Part shown: one piece after another, positions 1-7,825 of the stretch
Position numbering within the stretch: the stretch's first letter is position 1
Layout: every line of letters starts with the position of its first letter
NCBI GenBank assembly: GCA_024692205.1
Contig: JAILMX010000233.1
Span: 1-35,421, forward strand
DNA from: Desulfovibrio sp.
Lineage (GTDB): Bacteria; Desulfobacterota; Desulfovibrionia; Desulfovibrionales; Desulfovibrionaceae
DNA: 35,421 nt
Direction of reading: 5' to 3'
Notes under the pieces: model-generated
Told to the model about the DNA's origin: nothing
The model's input: only the letters and a program-made list of their open reading frames with translations
The model's database searches: none
Program-made: the position numbers and the translations under genes

Positions 1-1404
1 TCAATACGCTCCGTAACCGGTCAGAACGACGGGCACTGTGCGGCACAGTATCCACACATCCATCCACACCGACCAGTTGTTAATGTAGTAGTGGTCGTAG
101 GCCACGCGCTCGGCATAGGTCGTGTCATTGCGCCCCGAAACCTGCCAGAGGCCGGTTATGCCGGGCCGCACGCGGCAGTATTCGTCGAACACGGGACCAT
201 ACTTCTCGCGCTCTCCCTCGACGATGGGGCGGGGACCGACGAGGCTCATGTCGCCCGTCACCACATTGATGAGCTGAGGCAGCTCATCCAGGCTCGTCTT
301 GCGCAGAAAAGCACCGACGCGCGTCACCCGCGGATCGCGGCGCAACTTCTGATCCTTCTTCCACTCCTCGGCGAGCTGGGGATTCTTCTCCAGCATTTCC
401 TTGAGAACGGCATCGGCATTGCGCACCATTGTGCGAAACTTGTACACGCCGATGCTCTTGCCGTTGCGCCCGATGCGGCCCTGGCGGTACAGCACGGGCC
501 CCGGGTTATCGCAGACGATGAGAAGGGCGAACACGGCACCGATCAGAAGAAGCAGGGGCATGAAGGCGATGCAGACCAGAAGGTCGATTGCCCGCTTCAG
601 GCAGATTCGCCATGTGTCGTGCAGATTCTGCCGAAGCTGCAGGCCGACGATGTAGCCGAGGTCGCAGGGCGACAGCCATTGCACCCGAAAGCCCTTGCCG
701 AAGGCGGGCACGAGCAGCACGCGGCTGAAGTGGCGGTTGACTTCGCTGACGAAATCAAGCCCCGCCCCCTCGCCGGGATGCTGAACGACCATCGCAATGG
801 CCCCTGGCCAGCGGCGCGCCAGACCGGAAAGCTGCGCCTCGAGCGTTTTCGGGTCGTCGGGCAGGTCAAATATGTCCACCGGGTTCAGCCCGCGTTCGGG
901 ATGACGCTTCAAATCATGCCACAAATGACTTGCCGTCTTTCCGTGGTCGAGGATGAGGAGCGGGGTGCCCCACCAGCTTCGCCTGGCGAAGCGATTGCGA
1001 CACAACGCCCGCATGACGGGGAGCGTGAAGAGCGAAAGGAACCAGCCGGCACCTATGATGAAACGCGACAGTTCATCGCTGCTCTGATTCATGAAGACCA
1101 TGCCGAGGATGAGCGCGTAGAGAAGTGTTGCGACCGTCGCCAGCCGTCGGATCTCATGGGGGGCCGGCAGGGTGATGAGAGGATACAGGCCGAGGAAGGC
1201 GGCGAGAACCGGGCCGGACAGAAGCAGCAGAAGAGGAGGGACATAGCTTTCGCCACACGTGAAACCGTCGAAAGAAATGCGCAGCAGAAGAACGAAGCAG
1301 AAGGTCCCCAAAAGGGCGACAAGGTCGCTTACGGCAAGCAGGACCTTCTGCGGCGGGATTCCGAGACGAATCACCGTATGGAGAAGAACGGAGGATATTT
1401 TCAT
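1..1404 (-). CDS. WbaP-type undecaprenyl-phosphate sugar phosphotransferase
   Basis: This is a polytopic sugar-1-phosphate transferase that would load the first sugar onto undecaprenyl phosphate for exopolysaccharide, capsule or O-antigen synthesis at the inner membrane. The 467 residues match the usual WbaP length. Several hydrophobic segments lie in residues 22-130, followed by a central CoA-binding-like soluble part. The bacterial sugar transferase domain runs from about 265 to the end. It has a membrane re-entrant segment (272-297), YKFRTM at 321-326, the catalytic-type LDEL at 372-375, GPRP at 390-393 and RPGITGLWQ at 413-421. The stop codon is the first triplet of the window, so the gene is complete. 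The substrate (galactose, glucose or other) cannot be told. No other glycan genes are visible on this side; they may lie before the window. Confidence 0.9.
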   Translation of the reverse strand: MKISSVLLHTVIRLGIPPQKVLLAVSDLVALLGTFCFVLLLRISFDGFTCGESYVPPLLLLLSGPVLAAFLGLYPLITLPAPHEIRRLATVATLLYALILGMVFMNQSSDELSRFIIGAGWFLSLFTLPVMRALCRNRFARRSWWGTPLLILDHGKTASHLWHDLKRHPERGLNPVDIFDLPDDPKTLEAQLSGLARRWPGAIAMVVQHPGEGAGLDFVSEVNRHFSRVLLVPAFGKGFRVQWLSPCDLGYIVGLQLRQNLHDTWRICLKRAIDLLVCIAFMPLLLLIGAVFALLIVCDNPGPVLYRQGRIGRNGKSIGVYKFRTMVRNADAVLKEMLEKNPQLAEEWKKDQKLRRDPRVTRVGAFLRKTSLDELPQLINVVTGDMSLVGPRPIVEGEREKYGPVFDEYCRVRPGITGLWQVSGRNDTTYAERVAYDHYYINNWSVWMDVWILCRTVPVVLTGYGAY

Positions 1405-1447
1405 GAGAGCGGCCCCAGACTGTTGCGCAATTATACCGTGATGATAG

Positions 1448-1605
1448 TATACTCATACGCGGGCAATGACAAGGAAAAGCCCGCCGCGCTTCGATCGTAG
1501 CTGACAATGTCAGGGATACCGGTCCGGTGAATGCGAAAACGTGAAAAGCACCACTGGTAACGGGGTAATCAATGGCTGAAAGCAAGGCGGATCACCCCGT
1601 TTTTT
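1448..1605 (+). ncRNA. Candidate structured small RNA or leader ending in a terminator
   Basis: This intergenic stretch contains no convincing ORF but has a run of hairpins. A -10-like TATACT lies at 1448-1453. GCGGGC/GCCCGC pair at 1459-1464 and 1479-1484. CTGA/TCAG pair at 1501-1504 and 1510-1513. A longer imperfect stem joins 1517-1529 to 1549-1559. The last element is a rho-independent terminator, ACGGGGT (1560-1566) with ACCCCGT (1594-1600) and a T run. The upstream gene is divergent, so the terminator does not close a visible plus-strand gene. The RNA could be an independent sRNA or an attenuated leader of the ADP-ribosylglycohydrolase gene 88 bases further on. It does not match any riboswitch class I recognise. 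This is inference from base pairing by eye. Confidence 0.35.
1559..1605 (+). terminator. Rho-independent terminator upstream of the ADP-ribosylglycohydrolase gene
   Basis: A seven-base-pair stem ACGGGGT/ACCCCGT with a long loop is followed directly by TTTTT. No plus-strand gene precedes it, which points to a short non-coding transcript or a leader attenuator. Confidence 0.6.
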
Positions 1606-1692
1606 ATTGAAGGCCTCTTGTTTCACTATGGTTCGGGCAGTGGACAATGCAGCATAGTGTAACCTTGTTCAAAAACGCAATGGGGAAATAGG

Positions 1693-2550
1693 ATGACAGA
1701 TTCGCGTGTCTGTCGAGGCATCGGAGCGATCATTGGCGACATCGTCGGCAGCCCCTACGAGTTCGACCAAGGGAACAAGTCTGAAGTCTTTCCGTTGTTT
1801 TCGGAAGCTTCCGTGCCAACGGACGATTCTGTGCTGACGCTTGCAGTCGCCGAGGGATTGATCAGGGCGACGGGGCAAGGCATTGAAGCGGCCAGGGCGT
1901 CTGTCATTGCGAGCATGGTCACATGGGGCCGTGACTACCCGTATGCCGGATACGGCGCGCGCTTTTTGGGTTGGCTGGATGATCCCGTGCCCTACGGCAG
2001 CTTCGGCAACGGCTCCGCCATGCGCGTATCCTCGGCAGGCTGGCTTTTCGATACCCTGGGCGAGGTGCTGGCGTATGCCGAAATGACGGCAGCGGTTTCG
2101 CATAATCACCCGGAGGGAATCAAAGGGGCGCAGGCCACGGCTGCCGCCATCTTCCTCACCCGAACCGGGATGGGAAAGACAGATCTGAAAGAGTACATCC
2201 ACAAAACATTTGAGTATGACTTGAGCCGATCCCTGGCCGAAATCCGGCCTGCCTACCGTCATGTCGAAACGTGTCAGGGGACCGTGCCCGAGGCGATAAC
2301 GGCCTACCTGGAAGGGGATTCCTTCGAGGATGTGCTGCGCAAGGCCGTCTCCCTCGGCGGCGATTCTGACACGCTCACGGCGATAGCTGCCAGCATTGCC
2401 GAGGCCAGGTATCCGGTGCCGGCATGGATATTCAAAGAGGCGTATGCGCGGCTGGATGACAGGATGCGCACGGCGCTTGAGGAATATCAGCAGTTTTTTG
2501 GAAACCGCAGTATTCCCGTAAAAGCTGAAAAACCGCACGCTGAATGCTAG
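1693..2550 (+). CDS. ADP-ribosylglycohydrolase family protein
   Basis: This is a DraG/ARH-type hydrolase that would remove ADP-ribose from a protein, nucleic acid or small molecule using a di-metal centre. The 285-residue all-alpha protein shows the family's metal-binding patterns: GDIVGS at 15-20, TDD at 43-45, SHNHPEG at 136-142 and GGDSDT at 222-227. GNGSAMR at 106-111 is also typical. The start has a GGGGA ribosome site about six bases upstream. It stands alone between a divergent glycosyltransferase and an ABC operon. No dinitrogenase reductase or DraT partner is visible, so the substrate is unknown, and nitrogenase regulation should not be assumed. Confidence 0.88.
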   Translation: MTDSRVCRGIGAIIGDIVGSPYEFDQGNKSEVFPLFSEASVPTDDSVLTLAVAEGLIRATGQGIEAARASVIASMVTWGRDYPYAGYGARFLGWLDDPVPYGSFGNGSAMRVSSAGWLFDTLGEVLAYAEMTAAVSHNHPEGIKGAQATAAAIFLTRTGMGKTDLKEYIHKTFEYDLSRSLAEIRPAYRHVETCQGTVPEAITAYLEGDSFEDVLRKAVSLGGDSDTLTAIAASIAEARYPVPAWIFKEAYARLDDRMRTALEEYQQFFGNRSIPVKAEKPHAEC

Positions 2551-2668
2551 GCGAGGGCTCCTGACGAGCGTTGCGGGCATCCCTTGCATGCGGACGCCGC
2601 TTTTGATAAAAATAAAGAATTAGGGACTGAAAAGCCTGTCGCACGTCACTTTTCCACCAGGAGAACCC

Positions 2669-3418
2669 ATGAAAAAAATTCTCGCTCTCGCCCTGCTGAC
2701 GCTCGTCTTCGCGGCCGCGCCCGCCTTCGCCAAAAAAACCGACTTCGTCAACGGCATCGACCCCAACTATCCCCCTTTCGCCTATGTGGATGAGAAGACC
2801 GGCCAGCCCGCCGGCTTCGATGTGGAATCCATGAACTGGATAGCCAAGAAAATGGGCATCTCCATCACCCATAAGCCCATGTCGTGGGACGGCATCATCC
2901 CCGCCCTTCAGGCCGGCCAGATCGACATGGTCTGCTCCGGCATGAGCATCACCCCCGAGCGCGCCAAGGCCGTGCAGTTCTCCAAGCCCTACTGGCAGGT
3001 CTACCGCGTCTTCGTGGCCCCTCAGGCCTCGAAGCTGACCCCTGCGGAAATTCTGAAAGGCAAGAAGATCAGGCTCGGTGTGCAGCGCGGCACCTCTGAA
3101 GCCAACGCGATCAAGAAGGAGAAGCAGGAAAAGGGGTACACCTTCGAGCTGCGTTTCTATGATTCCGCTCCGCTCGCCATCGAGGATCTGCTGAACGGCC
3201 GCATCGACGCAGCGCTGATGGACGAGCTGCCGGCCGATGAATCCATCGCCAAGGGCCGCGCCGTCAAGAAGATCGGCACCCACGGCGACAAGGACGACTT
3301 CGGCGTCGCCATCCGCAAGAACGATGCCGAGCTCGCCAAGATAGTGAACGAAGGCTACAAGCTTCTCATGGCCGATCCTTTCTGGAAGGAGCTCCAGAAG
3401 AAGTATCTGAACAAGTAA
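2669..3418 (+). CDS. Amino acid ABC transporter substrate-binding protein (family 3)
   Basis: This is the periplasmic solute receptor of a polar amino acid importer. A signal peptide (MKKI, hydrophobic core, AFA-K cleavage near residue 21) precedes a type II binding fold of about 228 residues. The motifs are typical of the family: DPNYPPFAYVDE, AGFDVE, MSWDGIIPALQAGQIDM and the C-terminal DPFWKELQKKYL. The total of 249 residues is normal. An AGGAG site sits just before the ATG. It is first in an operon with two permeases and an ATPase. A strong hairpin follows the stop, which could let the receptor be made in excess over the membrane parts. The exact amino acid cannot be read from the sequence. 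Confidence 0.92.
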   Translation: MKKILALALLTLVFAAAPAFAKKTDFVNGIDPNYPPFAYVDEKTGQPAGFDVESMNWIAKKMGISITHKPMSWDGIIPALQAGQIDMVCSGMSITPERAKAVQFSKPYWQVYRVFVAPQASKLTPAEILKGKKIRLGVQRGTSEANAIKKEKQEKGYTFELRFYDSAPLAIEDLLNGRIDAALMDELPADESIAKGRAVKKIGTHGDKDDFGVAIRKNDAELAKIVNEGYKLLMADPFWKELQKKYLNK

Positions 3419-3431
3419 GTTCGCCAAAAGC

Positions 3432-3471
3432 GCCCCGGGCACTCCCTGAACGCAGGGGGATGCCCCGGGGC
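3432..3471 (+). promoter_or_regulatory. Intra-operon stem-loop after the binding-protein gene
   Basis: GCCCCGGG at 3432-3439 pairs with CCCGGGGC at 3464-3471, and inside it CCCTG pairs with CAGGG around an AACG loop. Only a weak T run follows, so it may act as an RNA-stabilising or partial termination element. Such hairpins often lower expression of permease genes relative to the binding protein. Confidence 0.6.
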
Positions 3472-3506
3472 TTCTTGGGGCAGCTCCGCACAGAGACATC
3501 GCCGCC

Positions 3507-4205
3507 ATGCATTCCCTGCTCACCGTCATTGACGCCCTGCCCGCCATGCTCGCGGGCACGCTTGTCACCGTCAGCAACGTCTTCATCTCGCTCGCCATGG
3601 GCCTTCTGCTCGGCATCCCCCTGGCGCTCGCCCAGGTCTACGGCTCGCGCCCCCTGCGCGCCATGGTCGGCCTCTATGTGTGGTTCTTCCGCGGAGTGCC
3701 CATCCTTGTTCTGCTTTTCCTTTGCTACGGACTTTTCATCAGCCTCGGCCTGCCGGCGGAATCCTTCGCCATCAGCTGCCTCGTCCTGGGCTGCACGAGC
3801 ACGGCCTATCAATCGCAGATATTCCGCGGCGCGATAGAGAGCCTTCCCCAGGGGCAGCTCAAGGCGGCACGGGCGCTCGGCATGGATGACCGCACTGGCA
3901 TATGCAGCATCATTCTTCCGCAGGCGCTGCGTCTCTCCATACCCGGCTGGGCGAACGAATACTCCATCCTGCTCAAGGACTCTGCCATCTGCTTCGTCCT
4001 CGGCACGCAGGACATCATGGCCCGCACCTCGTTCGCGGCGGCCCGCACCCATGAGCACCTCGCCCTCTACGCGGCGGCGGGAGCGGTCTATTTCGTGCTG
4101 ACCCTGGCCGTGCTCAAACTTCTGGGCCGTCTGGAGCGCAAGGTACAGATACCCGGCTATACGGCCATCGGCGTCGAGCCGGAGGGCATGGAGGCCCGCT
4201 CATGA
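3507..4205 (+). CDS. Amino acid ABC transporter permease
   Basis: This is one of two inner-membrane subunits of the importer. The 232 residues carry about five hydrophobic segments and the HisMQ-type permease pattern. FFRGVPILVLLF appears near 55-70. The cytoplasmic EAA loop (GAIESLPQGQLKAARALGM, then LPQALRLSIPGW) is the contact for the ATPase. The ribosome site is weak, in keeping with the hairpin upstream. The stop codon overlaps the start of the ATPase gene (ATGA), which suggests translational coupling. Confidence 0.9.
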   Translation: MHSLLTVIDALPAMLAGTLVTVSNVFISLAMGLLLGIPLALAQVYGSRPLRAMVGLYVWFFRGVPILVLLFLCYGLFISLGLPAESFAISCLVLGCTSTAYQSQIFRGAIESLPQGQLKAARALGMDDRTGICSIILPQALRLSIPGWANEYSILLKDSAICFVLGTQDIMARTSFAAARTHEHLALYAAAGAVYFVLTLAVLKLLGRLERKVQIPGYTAIGVEPEGMEARS

Positions 4206-4975
4206 CAAGCGGCATCGAAATTGTCCTTTCCGTCAGGAACATCTGCAAAAGCTTCGGCGCGAAACGCATCCTCACCGACTGTTCCATGGACGTTAAGCGC
4301 GGGGAGATGAAGGTTCTCATCGGGCCGTCAGGCGCAGGCAAAAGCACCTTCCTGCACAGCATCAACTGCCTCGTGCCCCCGGACAGCGGCGACATCCTGC
4401 TTGAGGGGCGCCCCCTCGACAGAAGCAACAAAAAGGCTCTGTGCGCCTTCCGCATGCAGGTCGGCATGATATTCCAGGATTTCAATCTGTTCGACCACCT
4501 CTCCGCCAGGGAAAACGTCGCCATTGCCCTGCGAAAGGTCCGCGGCATGGGCCGCGATGCTGCGGCGCACCGGGCTGACGAAGAGCTCGCCCGCGTGGGT
4601 CTTGCCCGGCAGGCGGCCCTCTATCCCGCGCAGCTTTCCGGCGGGCAGAAACAACGCGTCGCCATCGCGCGGGCACTCGCAATGGATCCCAAGGTGATAC
4701 TGCTCGACGAGCCGACCTCGGCCCTCGACCCAGAACTCGTCGGCGAGGTGCTTTCCGTCATTCGCGACCTCGCGGCGGACGGCATGACGATGATCATGGC
4801 AACGCACCAGATGGATTTCGCACGGGCACTCGCCTCGGAGATTCTCTTCATGGAAAAGGGCCGCATCATCGAACGCGGCACGCCCGAAGCTCTGCTCGCC
4901 GACGGTTCCGGTACGCGGACGCGCGACTTCTGCACACGCCTGCTCGACATGGGGGCCCAGGCAGGCCATGATTGA
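4202..4975 (+). CDS. Amino acid ABC transporter ATP-binding protein
   Basis: This is the ATPase subunit that powers the importer on the cytoplasmic side. In 257 residues it has Walker A GPSGAGKST (41-49), a Q-loop in MIFQDFNLFDHL, the ABC signature LSGGQKQRVAIARAL near 145, Walker B VILLDEPTSALDPE and the switch histidine in ATHQMDFA. The layout is like GlnQ/HisP. It starts inside the stop of the first permease and overlaps the start of the second by eight bases, so all four genes form one operon. Confidence 0.93.
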   Translation: MTSGIEIVLSVRNICKSFGAKRILTDCSMDVKRGEMKVLIGPSGAGKSTFLHSINCLVPPDSGDILLEGRPLDRSNKKALCAFRMQVGMIFQDFNLFDHLSARENVAIALRKVRGMGRDAAAHRADEELARVGLARQAALYPAQLSGGQKQRVAIARALAMDPKVILLDEPTSALDPELVGEVLSVIRDLAADGMTMIMATHQMDFARALASEILFMEKGRIIERGTPEALLADGSGTRTRDFCTRLLDMGAQAGHD

Positions 4976-5636
4976 TACCGCCTTCTTCTCGCTGGAGCTT
5001 CTCCCCGCCCTCAACCGGGGGCTCTTGGTTTCGCTCGCCCTCATCATCCCCGCATCCGTCATCGGCTTCGGGGGGGGCATAGCCCTCGGTTGCGCACGCG
5101 CCTTCGGCCCGTCATGGCTCAGGCGCCTGGGCAACGCCTACACGGCGCTTCTGCGCGGCGTGCCGCTCGCCGTGCAGCTCATGATGACATACTACGCCCT
5201 GCCGAAGCTCGGCATCTATTTCGAACCGTACGGAGCGGCGCTCACCTCCTTCATCCTCTGCACGTCGGCCTATCAGTCCGAATACGTGCGCGGTGCTCTG
5301 CTCTCGATACGTCAGGGGCAGATCAGGGCCGCCCAGGCCCTCGGCTTCACAACGTTTCAGACGATACTCTGGATAGTCGTTCCTCAGGCGGCCAGACGCG
5401 CCCTGCCGAGCTGCGGCAACGAAATCGTCTACCTGATCAAGTACAGCTCGCTCGCCTATCTCGTCACCTGCATGGAACTCATGGGCGAGGCCAAGGTCGT
5501 CGCCTCCGACACCTTCCGCTTCACCGAGGTCTTTCTCGCGGTCGGTCTCTACTACCTCGCCATGGTGACCGTTGCGAGCTGGATACTGAACCGCCTCGAA
5601 GAGCATTACCGCATCCCCGGCTTCGGCAACCACTAG
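4968..5636 (+). CDS. Amino acid ABC transporter permease, second subunit
   Basis: This is the partner permease of 222 residues, again HisMQ-type. LLRGVPLAVQLMMTYYALP is followed by the EAA loop GALLSIRQGQIRAAQALGF and VVPQAARRALPSCGNEIVYLIK. Having two different permeases means the pore is a heterodimer. The last codons also form part of a candidate RNA helix: GGCTTC at 5619-5624 can pair with bases at 5819-5824 in the cobalamin-riboswitch-like element downstream. Confidence 0.9.
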   Translation: MIDTAFFSLELLPALNRGLLVSLALIIPASVIGFGGGIALGCARAFGPSWLRRLGNAYTALLRGVPLAVQLMMTYYALPKLGIYFEPYGAALTSFILCTSAYQSEYVRGALLSIRQGQIRAAQALGFTTFQTILWIVVPQAARRALPSCGNEIVYLIKYSSLAYLVTCMELMGEAKVVASDTFRFTEVFLAVGLYYLAMVTVASWILNRLEEHYRIPGFGNH

Positions 5637-5820
5637 CCCCACACGGAAGGGGAGTCCTGGTCAGAATCCGACTGCCGACGGCAAAAGACGGCCACGGCTA
5701 CCGTGTCGCCCCGCGCGACTGTAACCGTAGATCAGGCATCCGCGCTTCTATTGTCCCCCGGCGAGTACTGCGGGCTGGGCACAACGCTGATGGAAGCATC
5801 TTCTCGATGTCAGAAACAGA
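5619..5820 (+). promoter_or_regulatory. Cobalamin-riboswitch-like element, orphan
   Basis: The order of conserved blocks resembles the adenosylcobalamin riboswitch core. GGGGAGTCC is followed by GGTCAGAATCCGACTG at 5659-5674. After an inserted hairpin comes GCCCCGCGCGACTGTAACCG at 5708-5727, close to the usual CCCGC..ACTGTAACCG block. A weaker match to the 3' B12 box, GATGTCAGAAACAG, lies at 5806-5819. A possible closing helix joins GGCTTC (5619-5624, in the permease gene) to GAAGCC (5819-5824). The latter overlaps the 5' arm of the following terminator, as expected for a transcription-terminating switch. No plus-strand gene follows; the next gene is convergent. The match was made by eye and the 3' box is imperfect. 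Confidence 0.6.
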
Positions 5821-5860
5821 AGCCCCAAAGCGCTGCTTTTGCCTACCGCAGGGGCTTTTT
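5821..5860 (+). terminator. Terminator after the riboswitch-like element
   Basis: AGCCCC (5821-5826) pairs with GGGGCT (5851-5856), extended by GCG/CGC inside, and is followed by TTTTT. It abuts the stop codon of the convergent DVU0772-family gene and could serve transcripts from either side. Confidence 0.75.
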
Positions 5861-6204
5861 CAGCCTTCGAGCTTCTCTTTCAGCCAGTCCATGATCTCCG
5901 GCGTCGGTGCGCTCACGCCGCGGCAGTTGCCGTGCACGGCACGATAGCCCGGCAGGAACCTCTCTGGCAGGGGAAAGCTTATGAGATCCTCGGCCTTTTC
6001 CAAATTGCGCCTGACGAGGCGAATGAGCGGAGGATCCTGCCAGCTGTCCACAACGAAGTAATGCGACACGTCGCTTGCGCTGCGAACGGGGGGATGTTCC
6101 GCCGAAAAGTCATTGTTGCCCCACTCCAGATACATGGTAACGGCCTGTTCCGGGGTCAGGCTCCAATCGATGTCGAGCATCGAGAAATCACTCAGATCAG
6201 GCAT
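5860..6204 (-). CDS. DVU0772-family protein
   Basis: This is a small soluble protein of 114 residues of unknown function that I recognise as the DVU0772 family of Desulfovibrio. The characteristic region is LDIDWSLTPEQAVTMYLEWGN, followed by a Trp/Pro-rich stretch (SWQDPPLIRLVRRN). The ATG at 6204 is preferred over an in-frame ATG at 6279, because AAAGGAGG lies seven bases before it and the family similarity starts there. The longer form would overlap the end of the upstream gene. It is last in a minus-strand operon with the DUF697-like and TPR proteins. Confidence 0.8.
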   Translation of the reverse strand: MPDLSDFSMLDIDWSLTPEQAVTMYLEWGNNDFSAEHPPVRSASDVSHYFVVDSWQDPPLIRLVRRNLEKAEDLISFPLPERFLPGYRAVHGNCRGVSAPTPEIMDWLKEKLEG

Positions 6205-6268
6205 TCGCGCCTCCTTTCCGCTCTCAAAAACGGGGCAGTTTTCCTGAGTCGCTTCACCGGGGGCAACC

Positions 6269-7813
6269 CTATTGTCCATCCTTATGCCGCTGCCTTCTCA
6301 GCAGGCCGCCCACCAGGGCTCCGCAAGTCCTGCTCAAAGCGGCGCCAGCGCCCTTCGTTACATTGCGAACCCCATCCACGGCTCTTCCTCCGGCTTTTTC
6401 GACGGTTCTCGCAGCGGAGCGCGCCGTTCCCGTCACGGCATCCGCCGCTCGCACGGCCGTGTCGCGGACGGCGCCAGCGGCGTTGCGCGAGCTTTCCATC
6501 ACCTTCCGGCCAGCCATCCCGGTTTTTTCCGCTGCGGCATGCGCCGCGCTTAAGACGGATCCCCCCATGGCGCTCACAATTTTTCTTCCGTTCTCACTGA
6601 TACTGCCACCGGCCGCCGCAACCTTTCCCATTGCCTCCTGCGCCATGCCCACCGCGCGGTTTCCCGCTCCCGTGACCGCATTCGAGGCAGTCTTTGCAAC
6701 GTCGGCAAAGGCATCCGAAACCCGCTGTCCTGCCACACCGGCCTTTGCCGCGGCAGTATGCGCCGCATCAGTGACGACCCCGGCAGCCGACCGTGCTGTG
6801 TCCGCAGCGGCCCCGGTCACTCCTGTGACGACGTCCGAGACCTTCTGCCCAGCGGCTCCAGCCGCATCGGCTATGCCCCCGACGAAACGCCGGCCGCTCT
6901 CCCGGGCGAGCAGGCCGAACTGCTTCTTCAAGGTCGTCGCGATGCTGGCCACGGCCTCTCGAGAAATCGACTTCACGATGGCAGCCGTCTCCGGTACGCA
7001 CGATGAGCGCAGATCTTCATCTCCCGTTTCGCTCACGGCATAGCGGTACGCCCGCCTCGTGATGACGCCGGCACGAACCACCAAAAGGCAGTTCGCCGCA
7101 CCGTGTATGGCGGCCGAGGTGAAAACCTTGGCGATATTACCGGCCAGAGGCACGGAGGATGCCGCCATAGCCGGGGCGACAGACGGTACCATCTCACTCA
7201 TGGCATCGGTTATGGTCTGGGGGATGTCGAGGGCATCTATGGAAAAAGCCACGAAGGTCGCGGAAGACACGACGCCGTAAACGCTCCAGATCTCGGCGGG
7301 CAGGGGTTTCTGGTTGTAGATGGAGGAAATCCGCCAGACGGTGCGGCACAGGGAAAGGAATACGATGAGCGCGTCAAGCCGCCCGTTCTGGGCAAGCGCC
7401 GTGCCCAAAAAGACACGGCTGCCGCCCGCGCGGATCTCCCCTTCGGCGATGCCGTCCAGAACCGCAAGCGCCCGCTCGACAAAAAGGGGATCGCTGCTCT
7501 CAATTCCTGCCTTGCGCACATGGGGATTCACGGCGAGGCGCCGCCGCAATGCCTCGCGGAAACGCCGCTTCTCCTCCGCGTCAGCATCCAGCCTGAGGAC
7601 AAGGTGCGACTTGCGGCCGAAGACGGAGCGCCACAGGCAAAACAGACAGAGAAGCTCTAACGCGGCGAGCGCAGCGAATGCCCATGCCCCATAGCCTGGG
7701 TACCACCCTTCGACAAGGGTCATTCCCGCACGGTTGATGTCGACGAGCACCGCGCCGGCCAGAAAAAGCAGAACGATGCCGATGAATCTGATGAAACGGA
7801 TAAGGTAGGTCAT
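6269..7813 (-). CDS. DUF697-like membrane protein with Ala/Gly-rich amphipathic repeat tail
   Basis: The function is unknown. The 514 residues open with two hydrophobic segments (about 8-25 and 43-62). The middle part (about 135-262) resembles the DUF697/YcjF domain in its order of Ala/Gly-rich helices (AEIWSVYGVVSSATFVAFS, then AAIHGAANCLLVVRAGVITRRAYRYAV). From about 312 to 495 the protein is almost wholly Ala, Gly, Val, Thr, Asp, Arg and Lys, with repeats such as AGAAGQKVSD, AGVAGQRVSD and TGMAGRKVME. This resembles LEA- or apolipoprotein-like amphipathic helices. GGAGG lies before the ATG, which is 12 bases after the stop of the TPR gene, so the two are co-transcribed. Confidence 0.7.
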   Translation of the reverse strand: MTYLIRFIRFIGIVLLFLAGAVLVDINRAGMTLVEGWYPGYGAWAFAALAALELLCLFCLWRSVFGRKSHLVLRLDADAEEKRRFREALRRRLAVNPHVRKAGIESSDPLFVERALAVLDGIAEGEIRAGGSRVFLGTALAQNGRLDALIVFLSLCRTVWRISSIYNQKPLPAEIWSVYGVVSSATFVAFSIDALDIPQTITDAMSEMVPSVAPAMAASSVPLAGNIAKVFTSAAIHGAANCLLVVRAGVITRRAYRYAVSETGDEDLRSSCVPETAAIVKSISREAVASIATTLKKQFGLLARESGRRFVGGIADAAGAAGQKVSDVVTGVTGAAADTARSAAGVVTDAAHTAAAKAGVAGQRVSDAFADVAKTASNAVTGAGNRAVGMAQEAMGKVAAAGGSISENGRKIVSAMGGSVLSAAHAAAEKTGMAGRKVMESSRNAAGAVRDTAVRAADAVTGTARSAARTVEKAGGRAVDGVRNVTKGAGAALSRTCGALVGGLLRRQRHKDGQ

Positions 7814-7825
7814 GGCCGCCTCCGG

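Noticed and set aside
91-1500. Plus-strand open frame of 469 codons
   Set aside because: It is antisense to the WbaP-type gene, with no start context or domain.
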